A DNA stretch of 64,000 nt, from positions 6,847,501 through 6,911,500 of the forward strand of contig NZ_CP109599.1 of NCBI RefSeq assembly GCF_036231945.1, given 5' to 3'. Source of the DNA: Streptomyces sp. NBC_01429. GTDB lineage: Bacteria > Actinomycetota > Actinomycetes > Streptomycetales > Streptomycetaceae. Each line of letters begins with the position of its first letter. Positions within the stretch are counted from its first letter, which is position 1. The position numbers and the translations under genes were made by a program. Under the pieces are notes generated by a model that was not told the DNA's origin, did no database searches, and saw only the letters and a list, made by a program, of their open reading frames with translations. Positions 16,072 to 26,693 of the stretch are shown here, one piece after another.

Positions 16072-17718
16072 TCAAGCGCCGAGGGATTCCCTGAGAAAGG
16101 CGAGTTCCCGCAGGAGCAGCGCGTCGGCCGTGCCCTCCCGCGCGACGAGATGTCCCGTGGCGCGCAGCGGCAGTACAGTGTGCGGCCGCCCCGCGGCGAG
16201 CAGCGCGGCCGACAGCCGCAGTGTGTGCGCGGGGAAGACGTTGTCGTCGGCGAGCCCGTGCACGAGCAGCAGCGGCCGGGTCGGCCCGCTCGCGAACGGG
16301 AGCAGCGAGGAGCGCTCGTACTGCTCCGGCTGGACGTCCGGATGGCCGAGGAACCGTTCCTCCCAGTAGGTGTCGTAGAGCCGCCGGTCGGTCGGCGGAG
16401 CCCCGGCGACGGCCGCGTGGAACACGTCGGGACGGCGCAGTACGGCGCCCGCCGCCAGATATCCGCTGAACGACCAGCCCCGGATGGCCACCCGCGTCAG
16501 ATCCAGCGCGCCGTTCCGCTCGGCCGCCGCGTGCAACGCGTCGATCTGGTCCTCCAGTACGGGCGTCAGCCGGTCGCCGACGATGGTCCGCTGCCACGCC
16601 ACCCCGCGCCCGGGAGTGCCGCGTCCGTCCGTGACCAGCACGGCGCGGACCCGGAGACCGGCCGGCGTGGGTACGTCCCCGATCCGGATCGACCGCGTGT
16701 CGTCGTGGACGTACGGGAGCACCGCCACCCCGGAGGCGGTGCGCAGCGGGGTGCCCGGCGGGAACTCCACCCAGGCGTCGTCGGTGTGCCGGGACAGCGG
16801 CTCCACCGCGCCGGTCGACGGGTCGACGCCGAGGACCCACGCCGTGCGCTGGTCGCGGGTCTGGACGGTGGCCGTCGGGCCCATGTGGTCCCAGTCGGCG
16901 GCGACCAGGTACTCGAACGCGGCGTCCCGCCAGACGCCGACCGGGGTGTCGGACCCGGGCGCCTCGCGCGGCAGCGCGACCGGGGTGTGCTCGCCGCCGA
17001 CCGTCACCAGCCGCAGCGAGGTCTGCGCGTTGGCCGTGCCGGCCGCCGGATAGCGGACGGCGCGCGGTGGACGCGCCGGGTCGGCGGGGTCGGCCACGTA
17101 CCAGCGCCGCACCATCGAGGTGTCGACCCGCGCCACCAGCAGCGCGCCCCCGTCCGGCGACCACCAGAAGCCGCGGGTGCGGCCGATGGACACGGTCGCG
17201 ACGTGGTCGGGCAGCCCGTAGGTGACGTCGGGGGTCTCCGGCTCGGCGAGCGGCCGGTCGGCCGTGCCGTCGGTCCGTACGACGCGCAGCGCGCCGCCGG
17301 AGACATACGCGATCAGGGAGCCGTCGGGGGAGGGGCGCGGGTCGGTCACCGGGGCCGGGACGGAGATCCGGCGCGGGGCGCCGCCGTCGGTGGTGACGGT
17401 GTGCAGGGCGCCGTCCAGCACGTACGCCACCACGCGCGCGCGGCGGTCGGTCGCGTACGAGACGACTCCGGCGGACGACGCCTCCTCGCCACGCCCCGCG
17501 CTCTCCCTCTCGCACTCGCCCGCGCACTCGCCCGCGCCCGCGAGGACCCGCTCCTCGCCGTTCTCGTGGAGCCACAGCAGACTGCGCGGCTCGGTGCCGG
17601 ACACGGATCGCAGGAACAGCACGCGCTCGCCGTCCGGGGAGACGGTGAACCGCTGCGGGACTCCGAGCGAGAAGCGGCGGGTCCGGGCGAACTGACGTGG
17701 AAACGCGGTGAGTTCCAT
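16072..17718 (-). CDS. S9 prolyl-oligopeptidase-family peptidase (DPP-IV-like)
   Basis: A 548-residue serine peptidase with an N-terminal beta-propeller (about residues 25-330, for example FTVSPDGERVLFLRS, WWSPDGGALLVARVD) and a C-terminal alpha/beta-hydrolase domain. The nucleophile is S418 in RGWSFSGYLAAG, the Asp lies in LLLVHGLADDNVFP and the His in RATGHLVARE near the end. No signal peptide is seen, so it is probably cytoplasmic. The ATG at 17718 fits the usual N-terminus of the family (MELTAFPRQFARTRRF). Its 5' end overlaps by 11 bp the start of a truncated M28 peptidase on the other strand, suggesting that a rearrangement brought the two together. Confidence 0.9.
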   Translation of the reverse strand: MELTAFPRQFARTRRFSLGVPQRFTVSPDGERVLFLRSVSGTEPRSLLWLHENGEERVLAGAGECAGECERESAGRGEEASSAGVVSYATDRRARVVAYVLDGALHTVTTDGGAPRRISVPAPVTDPRPSPDGSLIAYVSGGALRVVRTDGTADRPLAEPETPDVTYGLPDHVATVSIGRTRGFWWSPDGGALLVARVDTSMVRRWYVADPADPARPPRAVRYPAAGTANAQTSLRLVTVGGEHTPVALPREAPGSDTPVGVWRDAAFEYLVAADWDHMGPTATVQTRDQRTAWVLGVDPSTGAVEPLSRHTDDAWVEFPPGTPLRTASGVAVLPYVHDDTRSIRIGDVPTPAGLRVRAVLVTDGRGTPGRGVAWQRTIVGDRLTPVLEDQIDALHAAAERNGALDLTRVAIRGWSFSGYLAAGAVLRRPDVFHAAVAGAPPTDRRLYDTYWEERFLGHPDVQPEQYERSSLLPFASGPTRPLLLVHGLADDNVFPAHTLRLSAALLAAGRPHTVLPLRATGHLVAREGTADALLLRELAFLRESLGA

Positions 17719-18433
17719 CAACGACACCGTAGGCAGCTCCACGGCCGACGACGGCACCCGGGACCCGTACACCGTACGCCTCTTCGCCGAGGGCGTGCCC
17801 ACCTCGGAGACACCGGAGGAGGCCGCCGTCCGCCGCTCGGTCGGCGGCGAGAACGACGCGCCCTCGCGCCAGCTCGCGCGATTCGTCCGCGATGTCGCGG
17901 ACAACGACGCCACCGGCATGAACGTCCGGGTGGTCCACCGCCGCGACCGTTATCTGCGGGGCGGCGACCACATCCCGTTCCTGGAGCGCGGCCGTCCCGC
18001 CGCCCGCTTCACCGAACCGGCCGAGGACTTCGCGCACCAGCACCAGGACGTACGGGTGGAGGACGGCCGGCGGTACGGCGACCTGCCCGAGTTCTGCGAC
18101 TTCGGCTACATCGCCCGCGTGGCCAAGGTCAACGGGGCCGCGCTGTGGACCCTCGCCCAGGCTCCGGCGGCGCCGAGCGGCGTACGGATCCTCACCAGCG
18201 CGCTCACCAACGCCACCGAACTGGTCTGGGACCCCGGCACGGAACCCGACCTGACGGGCCACGAGGTGGTGTGGCGCGAGACGACCGCGCCGGAGTGGAC
18301 CCATGTCGTCAGGGCCACGGGCGCGACGAGCCACCACGTGGACCTGTCCAAGGACAACCTCTTCTTCGGGGTCCGCGCGGTCAACCGCGCCGGTCACCGC
18401 GGCCCGGTGACCTTCCGCGTACCGCAGCGCTGA
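17708..18433 (+). pseudogene. C-terminal remnant of an M28-type aminopeptidase with FnIII-like tail
   Basis: The 241-residue frame matches only the C-terminal part of Streptomyces M28-family zinc peptidases. SINDTVGSST, TVRLFAEGVPTSETP, GGENDAPSRQLARFV and RYLRGGDHIPFLERG are typical of the second half of the catalytic domain. A fibronectin-III-like segment follows (GVRILTSALTNATELVWDPG to the end). The His of GGDHIPF would be the last zinc ligand; the earlier His/Asp/Glu ligands and the signal peptide are missing. The upstream DNA belongs to the S9 peptidase on the opposite strand. I read it as a 5'-deleted gene. It could still make a short protein from the GTG at 17708, but not an active peptidase. 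Confidence 0.7.
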
Positions 18434-18466
18434 GCCGCGCTGAGACCACGGTGCGCCGGGGGCGTC

Positions 18467-19804
18467 TCAGCCGCGCGACCCCGGGCGGCGGCGTGCGGTG
18501 AGGGCGGTTCCGGCGGCCACCAGGAGCGCCGCCACGGCCGCGCCCGCGAGGAGGGGCCCGCGGCCCGCGCCGGCGCCGGTTTCGGCCAGTTCGGCGGGCG
18601 GCGGTGTGCTGCCGCCCTGGGGCGAGGCGCCCGTACCGCCGCCCGCACCGCCCCCTGTCGAGGTGCCCGCCGAAGCGCCTCCCGAGCTGCCCGCCGTGCC
18701 GCCTCCCGTACCGCCACCGGTCGATCCCGTCCCGCCGCTCGTCTCCTCACCGCCGGACGCGTTGACGACGAGTGCGGCCGTGTTGTTCGCCGGGTTCTTG
18801 TCGAACGGGAGGGTGCCCCAGCGGTGGTCGCCCTTGACGAAGGCGATGCCGCCCGTGGCGTTCGGCACGACCTTGTCGATACGGAGGCGGAAGCCGTACG
18901 CGCGCTCGCTGTCCTCGTCGGCGTATCCGTAGGGCGTGGTGCAGCGGTACGTGGTGGTCCCGGCCGCCTTGGCCAGAACGCAGAACTCCGGGGCCCCGAC
19001 GACCGTCGTACCCGGGGGGATCCCGACGTCGAAGACGCCGATGGGCGTGCTGACGTCATTGGCCACCCAGGCGGGCCCCCGGTTGGCGAACGTCACGTCC
19101 GCCGTGACGGTCTCGCCCGCCAGGCCCCGGACCTTCGCCCCGGTGAGCGCGAAGTCCGCGGTGTTCTCGGCGGTCATGGCGACATCGAGCCGTTCGCCGA
19201 CGTACGGGGTGCCCGGATCGGCCGGCTGCGGCCGCCGTTCCACGAGCCGCAGCACCGGGTCGGCGCCGCCGCCGTGCTGGGGGTCCCCGGGGAAGACGGA
19301 GCCCGCCTCCAGGACGCTGAAGGAGAGGTGTTCGTAGAGCGCGTGGTCCAGGACGTGGACGCCCACCGGCTCCTCCGGCACGTACGTGACGCCCGGCTCC
19401 AGGGTCTCCGCGATGTCGCAGACGGCGTTGACCTGGGCCGCGCCCTCGTCCTGGGCCGGGGTCTCCTCGTACACGCAGTTCGAGTACTTCTCGGTGAACG
19501 ACAGACCCTTCGTGCCGTCCAGGAACAGCACCACATCGGTGGCGGGCGCGGTCCCTCTGTTCCGCACCGTGAACGACTGCTCGTGCGTGCCGCCGGGCCG
19601 CAGGCCGTCCACGGGAGCGGTCCGCCCGAACACCAGCTCCGCTCCCGGTTCCGCCCTGTCGGCGGCGACGGCGGGCGCCGCCGCCGACATCAGGAGCAGC
19701 CCGCCGATCGCTCCTGCGGCCAGTCCCCTGACGGCCGATGCCGTCGCCGCGCGCCGTGGCGCGCGGGTCGTCGATGTGGATCTCACGGATCTCACGGGTC
19801 TCAT
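18467..19804 (-). CDS. Secreted surface protein with LAETG sortase signal
   Basis: A 445-residue wall-anchored protein. Residues 1-45 form a signal peptide (GLAAGAIGGLLLMSAAAPAV then AADRAEP). The mature part holds beta-rich DUF11/CARDB-like segments such as TFANRGPAWVANDVSTP. A Gly/Ser/Thr spacer follows, then the sorting signal LAETGAG, a hydrophobic stretch and the tail TARRRPGSRG. LAxTG matches class E sortases of Streptomyces, so it should be linked to peptidoglycan. Several Cys pairs could form disulfides. The start at 19804 has GGAGG at good spacing, whereas an ATG at 19828 does not. The function is unknown; it may be an adhesin or structural protein. It is divergent from the GH30 gene. 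Confidence 0.85.
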   Translation of the reverse strand: MRPVRSVRSTSTTRAPRRAATASAVRGLAAGAIGGLLLMSAAAPAVAADRAEPGAELVFGRTAPVDGLRPGGTHEQSFTVRNRGTAPATDVVLFLDGTKGLSFTEKYSNCVYEETPAQDEGAAQVNAVCDIAETLEPGVTYVPEEPVGVHVLDHALYEHLSFSVLEAGSVFPGDPQHGGGADPVLRLVERRPQPADPGTPYVGERLDVAMTAENTADFALTGAKVRGLAGETVTADVTFANRGPAWVANDVSTPIGVFDVGIPPGTTVVGAPEFCVLAKAAGTTTYRCTTPYGYADEDSERAYGFRLRIDKVVPNATGGIAFVKGDHRWGTLPFDKNPANNTAALVVNASGGEETSGGTGSTGGGTGGGTAGSSGGASAGTSTGGGAGGGTGASPQGGSTPPPAELAETGAGAGRGPLLAGAAVAALLVAAGTALTARRRPGSRG

Positions 19805-19961
19805 GGAGTCCTCCGAAGTCCCGGGCACAGCCCAGTGATGGTGCGAGAGGAGACTCGCGGGGAGGCGGGACGGTTGTGCGGGACGGTTGTGCGTCCTCGG
19901 CGGATGCGCGGCGACATCCGGCCCTTTCCGCCCGACCGCGACGCCGACGCCGCACCGGTGG

Positions 19962-19977
19962 GACAGAAAGCGCTGTC
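19962..19977. promoter_or_regulatory. GACAG-N6-CTGTC inverted repeat upstream of GH30 gene
   Basis: A 16-bp inverted repeat with AGCGCT at its core lies about 90 bp upstream of the glycosidase start. This is the layout of LacI-family sugar-regulator operators in Streptomyces. The rest of the 260-bp divergent gap shows no other clear element. Confidence 0.4.
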
Positions 19978-20064
19978 ATGGCTCTCGACAATCCCGTGGG
20001 AGCCCCCGATTCTCGAAGTGTTTGTCATGCACGCGACTTCGTGGAGTGTCAGGTGAGGAGTCCG

Positions 20065-21540
20065 ATGGTCAGACGCAGAACGCTGCTCGCCGCGGCGGCG
20101 GGCGGCACACTGTTCGGTGGCGCACTGGCCACGGGCACCGCGCGGGCCGACGAGACGATCGCGGTGAACCCCGGCGCCACCTACGGGACATGGGAGGGCT
20201 GGGGGACGTCGCTGGCGTGGTGGGCCCATGTGTTCGGGGAGCGTGACGACTTCGCCGACCTGTTCTTCACCACCAGGTCCGTCGCGTACAACGGGCGGAC
20301 CCTGCCGGGGCTGGGGCTGAACATCGCCCGCTACAACCTCGGCGCGTGCGGCTGGAACAGTGTCAACGGGGAGAGCATGGCGGCTTCCCCCAACATCCCC
20401 GCGTTCAAGCAGATCGAGGGGTACTGGCAGGACTGGCGGGACGAGGACCCCGCGTCCTCCGCGTGGAACTGGAGCGCGGACGCCGCCCAGCGGGCCGCAC
20501 TGGTCAAGGCGGTCCAACGGGGCGCGGTGAGCGAGTTGTTCGCGAACTCGCCGATGTGGTGGATGTGCCTCAACCACAACCCGTCAGGGGCGGCCGACGG
20601 CGGCAACAACCTCCAGTCCTGGAACTACCGCCAGCACGCCTCCCACCTCGCCGCGGTCGCCCTCCGCGCGAAGAACGACTGGGGGGTGAACTTCGCGACC
20701 GTGGACCCCTTCAACGAGCCCGCGTCCAGCTGGTGGACGGCCACCGGCACCCAGGAGGGCTGCCACTTCGACGCGTCCGCGCAGGCCGCCGTCCTCCCGT
20801 ACCTCCGGAGCGAACTCGACAGGCGCGGTCTGACCGGCACCCGGATCTCCGCCTCCGACGAGACGAGCTACGACCTGGCCCGTACCACCTGGAACTCCTT
20901 CGGATCGGCGACGAAGGCGCTGGTCAGCCAGGTCAATGTGCACGGCTACCAGGGATCCGGCGGCCGTCGCGACCTGCTCTACACGGACGTCGTGACCACG
21001 GCGGGCAAGAAGCTCTGGAACTCCGAGACGGGCCAGAACGACGCGAGCGGCCTGTCCCTGGCCAGTAACCTCTGCCTCGACTTCCGCTGGCTGCACCCCA
21101 CCGCGTACTGCTACTGGCAGGTGATGGACCCGTCCCCGGGCTGGGCGATGATCGCCTACGACCCGAGCACGCTCCAGGCCGGTGCCGTACAGACCAAGTA
21201 CTACGTGATGGCCCAGTTCAGCCGGCACATCCGCCCCGGGATGACCATTCTGGACACGGGCGTCGGCCACGCTGCGGCGGCCTACGACCCGGCGCGGCGA
21301 CGTCTGGTCGTCGTGGCCGTCAACTCCGGCGCCGCCCAGACCCTCACCTTCGACCTCTCCCGCTTCACCCAGGTCACCGGCTCCACCGGCGGACTCGTAC
21401 GCCGGTGGAACACGCTGACGTCCGGCGCGGGCGACCTGTACACCGAACGCGCCGACACGTACCTCAACGGCAAGCAGCTCAGCGTGCCGTTCGCGGCGGC
21501 GTCGGTGCAGACGTTCCAGATCGACGGTGTGGTGGTGTGA
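20065..21540 (+). CDS. Secreted GH30-family glycosidase, endo-beta-1,6-galactanase-like
   Basis: A 491-residue secreted enzyme. VRRRTLLAAAAGGTLFGG is a Tat-like signal ending at TARADET. The catalytic barrel begins TYGTWEGWGTSLAWWAHVFG, closely like Streptomyces endo-beta-1,6-galactanases of family GH30 as I remember them. The acid/base is E218 in DPFNEPASSWW and the nucleophile is E321 in LWNSETGQ. A C-terminal beta-domain runs from about residue 400. It probably cleaves beta-1,6-galactan side chains of plant arabinogalactan. The ATG at 20065 follows GAGGAG at good spacing. The inverted repeat at 19962 may place it under sugar control. Confidence 0.88.
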   Translation: MVRRRTLLAAAAGGTLFGGALATGTARADETIAVNPGATYGTWEGWGTSLAWWAHVFGERDDFADLFFTTRSVAYNGRTLPGLGLNIARYNLGACGWNSVNGESMAASPNIPAFKQIEGYWQDWRDEDPASSAWNWSADAAQRAALVKAVQRGAVSELFANSPMWWMCLNHNPSGAADGGNNLQSWNYRQHASHLAAVALRAKNDWGVNFATVDPFNEPASSWWTATGTQEGCHFDASAQAAVLPYLRSELDRRGLTGTRISASDETSYDLARTTWNSFGSATKALVSQVNVHGYQGSGGRRDLLYTDVVTTAGKKLWNSETGQNDASGLSLASNLCLDFRWLHPTAYCYWQVMDPSPGWAMIAYDPSTLQAGAVQTKYYVMAQFSRHIRPGMTILDTGVGHAAAAYDPARRRLVVVAVNSGAAQTLTFDLSRFTQVTGSTGGLVRRWNTLTSGAGDLYTERADTYLNGKQLSVPFAAASVQTFQIDGVVV

Positions 21541-21615
21541 TCCGGGGGCCGGGGCCGGGGCGGGTGTGCCGGGGGTCGGGCTCGTCCCGCGGCCCCGGCC
21601 CCGCATCCGGCACGG

Positions 21616-22587
21616 TCATCGAGCGGACGGGCCCCGGTTCTCGGGCGGGGCGAACTGCTCGACGAGGCGGGCGAAGCTGTCGCCGGCCTGGCCCCGGGCG
21701 ACGGCCCGCTCCATGAGTCCCTGGACGTACAGCGGCAGTCGCGCGTCCACCGCGCGGTCGCCGCTCTCCTCCGTCAGGTGCCTGATCCCGGCCAGGTGGG
21801 TGCCCAGGGTCGAGTCGTCGGCGGGGTACTTGCCGTCCGCGATCTGCTGCGCGTAGCGCGGCACGAAGGAGCCGACGCCGGTGTAGAGCATCGCGGCGAA
21901 CGGCGCGAACTCCGTCGCCGCGATGCCTTCCGTGCCGACCAGGGCCATCGCGTGCAGGACACCGGTGAGGCTCGTCCACATGATGTCCAGCAGGGCCACC
22001 TCGTAGAGCGAGGGGATGCCCGGGTCGGCGCCGAGATACGTGGCGCCGCCGCCCAGGGCGGCCAGGGCCGGGGCGTGCGCCCGGAACACGGCCTGCGGCC
22101 CCCCGTACAGGATGACCGCGTCGGGGTCGCCGATACCGTCCGGGGTGGCCAGGATCGCGCCGTCGAGGCAGTGGCCGCCGAGTGCGGCGGTACGGTCCGC
22201 GAGGGCGCGGGCCTGGCGGGAGGAGCCGGAGGCGAGGTTGACCAGCACCTTGCCGGGCAGGGCGGTCCGGCCGGCGTCGATGACGTCCACGACGGCGTCA
22301 TGACCGGTGACGCAGACGACGACCAGCGGGGCGGCCGCGACGGCGTCCGCCACGCTCGCGGCGCGGACCGCGCCACGGGCGACGAGGGGATCCGCCTTCT
22401 CCGGCGAGCGGTTCCAGACCGTGGTCGGGTGCCCGCCGCGCAGGAAAGCGGCCGCCAGCGCGGAGCCCATCAGGCCCAGCCCGATCACGGTGACCGGCCG
22501 GCGCTCCTGGGCGGCGTCCTCCGGCGGGCCGGTCCGCCGTGCTCCGGCCGTCGGCAGGTCCCCGTTCGGGGGTGGCTGTGTGCTCAT
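21616..22587 (-). CDS. Imine-reductase-like NADPH-dependent oxidoreductase
   Basis: A 323-residue protein of the 6-phosphogluconate/beta-hydroxyacid dehydrogenase superfamily. The NADPH site reads TVIGLGLMGSALAAAFLRGG with HPTTVWNRSPEKADPLVARG, very like Streptomyces imine reductases. The C-terminal helical part has TYLGADPGIPSLYEVALLDI. At the position of the catalytic Lys of beta-hydroxyacid dehydrogenases it has Glu, where many imine reductases carry Asp or Tyr. It starts inside the end of the acyltransferase gene (ATGA overlap), so the two are translationally coupled. I infer that it reduces a cyclic imine formed after aldehyde release and transamination in the neighbouring polyketide pathway. 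Confidence 0.82.
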   Translation of the reverse strand: MSTQPPPNGDLPTAGARRTGPPEDAAQERRPVTVIGLGLMGSALAAAFLRGGHPTTVWNRSPEKADPLVARGAVRAASVADAVAAAPLVVVCVTGHDAVVDVIDAGRTALPGKVLVNLASGSSRQARALADRTAALGGHCLDGAILATPDGIGDPDAVILYGGPQAVFRAHAPALAALGGGATYLGADPGIPSLYEVALLDIMWTSLTGVLHAMALVGTEGIAATEFAPFAAMLYTGVGSFVPRYAQQIADGKYPADDSTLGTHLAGIRHLTEESGDRAVDARLPLYVQGLMERAVARGQAGDSFARLVEQFAPPENRGPSAR

Positions 22588-23819
22588 CGTCCGATCCTTC
22601 CGTGGGGCCTGGTGTCCGTCCGGCGGACCGGAGCGGGCAGGCCGGGCGGCGCGGCCGGGGGCGGGGGGCCTCCGGCCGGCGAGGGTTCTGCCACCGGCTC
22701 TCCGGCCGGCGGCGGCGCGGGCTCCGCCGCGCCGCCCCGGGGCCGTACCGTGCCGTGCAGCCTGAACATCAACGGCCGCTCCACCAGGGTGTGCAGCAGC
22801 CACGCGAGGGCGAGCGAGACCGCCAGCAGCACCGCGGTGTCCACCGCCCTGACCGCCGTACCGGTGGCCCGCGCGCAGCCCAGGAGCCGGCAGCCGTGGT
22901 CGATGACCAGCAAGTGGCACATGTACAGCGCGAACGAGAGTTCCCCCAGCCGTACCGCGACCGGGTGCCGCAGCGGTGACCGGACGCCGCGCAGGTCGGC
23001 GCCCGCGGTGCCGAGCAGCACCAGGGCCAGCGGCACGACCGTGACCGCCACGGCGCCCCAGACCAGCGGGACCGCGACCGCCACCGGATAGAGCACGACA
23101 TACGCCGCCGCTCCGTGCCAGCCGCGGACACCACGGGCCAGCCCCTCCTTGGCGATCCGGGCCAGCACCATGCCGAGGACGAACTCCGGCAGCCGGGCCG
23201 GCGGAAACGAGTAGACCAGCCACATCTGACGCGTGGTGTCGGGGAACGGGCCGAACGTGGTCTGACCGGCCAGCGCCGGGCGCACCGTCACGACCAGCAG
23301 CGGGATCAGCGCCACGGCCGCCACGCACACCCCGGCACAGGCGGGCAGCAGCCGGGGCGCGATCCGGTGCACCGGTGGCGCGAGCAGCGGGAACAGCAGA
23401 TAGAACAGCGCCTCGCAGCACAGCGACCAGGAGACCCCGTTGACGCCCGGGTCCAGGATGCTGAACCCGGGCGACCAGGACTGGACGAGCAGGGCGTTGG
23501 GCAGCCAGGCGCGAACCGGGGGGAGCCCACCGGCCGTTACCGCCAGCAGCAGACCGGCCGCCAGCGTCACCAGGTGCACGGGAAGGATCTTCGCCGCGCG
23601 CCCCCGCCAGAACCGGCGCGCACCCCGGCCCGGCCGCCACGACCAGCTGAGCAGGAACCCGCTCAGCAGGAAGAAGAACGACACTCCCGAGAAGGCCACG
23701 CGCAGCAGCGTGGCGTTCTCGCTGCCGCCGTTCCAGACGCTGCTGGAGTGCTGGGCGAAGACGGTCACGGCGGCGGCGAAGCGCAGACCTGTCAGGGCGG
23801 GCAGTTGCGACGTCTTCAT
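22584..23819 (-). CDS. Membrane acyltransferase, family 3 (OafA/YrhL-like)
   Basis: A 411-residue acyltransferase-3 protein with about ten membrane helices. It begins LPALTGLRFAAAVTVFAQHS, the conserved helix-1 Arg/His region of the family, and continues with SGVSFFFLLSGFLLSWSW and GVSWSLCCEALFYLLFPLLA (the WSL-E-FY motif). The last about 60 residues are a cytoplasmic Pro/Ala-rich tail. Family members move acetyl or other acyl groups onto sugars, antibiotics or cell-wall polymers. It overlaps the imine-reductase-like gene and is divergent from pabAB, so it may acylate the product of the polyketide cluster. A role in cell-envelope modification cannot be excluded. Confidence 0.88.
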   Translation of the reverse strand: MKTSQLPALTGLRFAAAVTVFAQHSSSVWNGGSENATLLRVAFSGVSFFFLLSGFLLSWSWRPGRGARRFWRGRAAKILPVHLVTLAAGLLLAVTAGGLPPVRAWLPNALLVQSWSPGFSILDPGVNGVSWSLCCEALFYLLFPLLAPPVHRIAPRLLPACAGVCVAAVALIPLLVVTVRPALAGQTTFGPFPDTTRQMWLVYSFPPARLPEFVLGMVLARIAKEGLARGVRGWHGAAAYVVLYPVAVAVPLVWGAVAVTVVPLALVLLGTAGADLRGVRSPLRHPVAVRLGELSFALYMCHLLVIDHGCRLLGCARATGTAVRAVDTAVLLAVSLALAWLLHTLVERPLMFRLHGTVRPRGGAAEPAPPPAGEPVAEPSPAGGPPPPAAPPGLPAPVRRTDTRPHGRIGR

Positions 23820-24216
23820 GGATTTCTGGCGCCTCCCGGGCGGAGTTACCGTCCCGATGGTGCCCGCATTCCGGCGAGTTGCGGAACCGGGTCACACTTC
23901 CGGGTGAAGGATTCGCTGAAGAATGCGCTCCAACGAGTGTTCAGCGGGCTTTCGGCGCTCATGAGGCGGCCGAGCGGGACGATGATGTCATGGCCGTTGG
24001 CACTACGCTTTCCACAGACGCCGCCGTTCGCACTACGCTTTTCGCAGGCGCTGCGGGAACGCACCGCGACGCGGTGCGCCGCCGAAGCGCGGCCGTCCCG
24101 AACTCCCCTTCCTTTTCCCGTTCCCCGGCTTTTCGTCGCTGCCGCCCTCCGCCCGTTCTCGCGGCCGTCCCGCGGGCGCCGTCGAACGAATCGTCCGCAG
24201 GATTTCGTGAGGTCTG
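23820..24216. promoter_or_regulatory. Divergent control region of the polyketide cluster
   Basis: The 397-bp gap between the acyltransferase and pabAB starts holds no gene I can support. It must contain both promoters. The notable element is the 30-bp direct repeat at 23996-24055. GC content is lower in the 3' half, with several TTTTCCCG/TTCCCC stretches. No clear ribosome site precedes the pabAB ATG beyond a weak GTCCGCAGGA. Confidence 0.5.
23996..24055. repeat. Two 30-bp direct repeats in the cluster promoter
   Basis: GTTGGCACTACGCTTTCC (from 23996) and GTTCGCACTACGCTTTTC (from 24026) recur with a 30-bp period; CAGACGCCG and CAGGCGCTG continue the match. About 24 of 30 positions agree. Direct repeats near the start of a biosynthetic operon often bind a pathway regulator. 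No such regulator is encoded in the cluster. Confidence 0.6.
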
Positions 24217-26475
<2,259 letters not shown>

Positions 26476-26693
26476 AGATAATCGGAGCGTCGTCGCCTTA
26501 CCGTTCCGGTGTTCATTCGTATGGGGCGTATTTCGCCTGATGACTTCACCGGTTCCGCCGAATGGCCCACGATGGTTTCGTACGGGGGGAATTTCGGGCG
26601 AGCGGCGCAATGGTCCGGAGCCCCCGGCGAATCCCCGTCCGCCCGCCGCCGCAACGCGGTGTGCGGAATTCCCTGTGTCACCTGTCCGGTGCC

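Noticed and set aside
21616..23895. One fused acyltransferase/imine-reductase protein
   Set aside because: The long frame covers the reductase frame only; the acyltransferase is in another frame and the two overlap by ATGA.
26562..26693. Longer PKS1 start
   Set aside because: The extra 44 codons have no docking or KS features and no ribosome site; the docking coil begins just after 26694.
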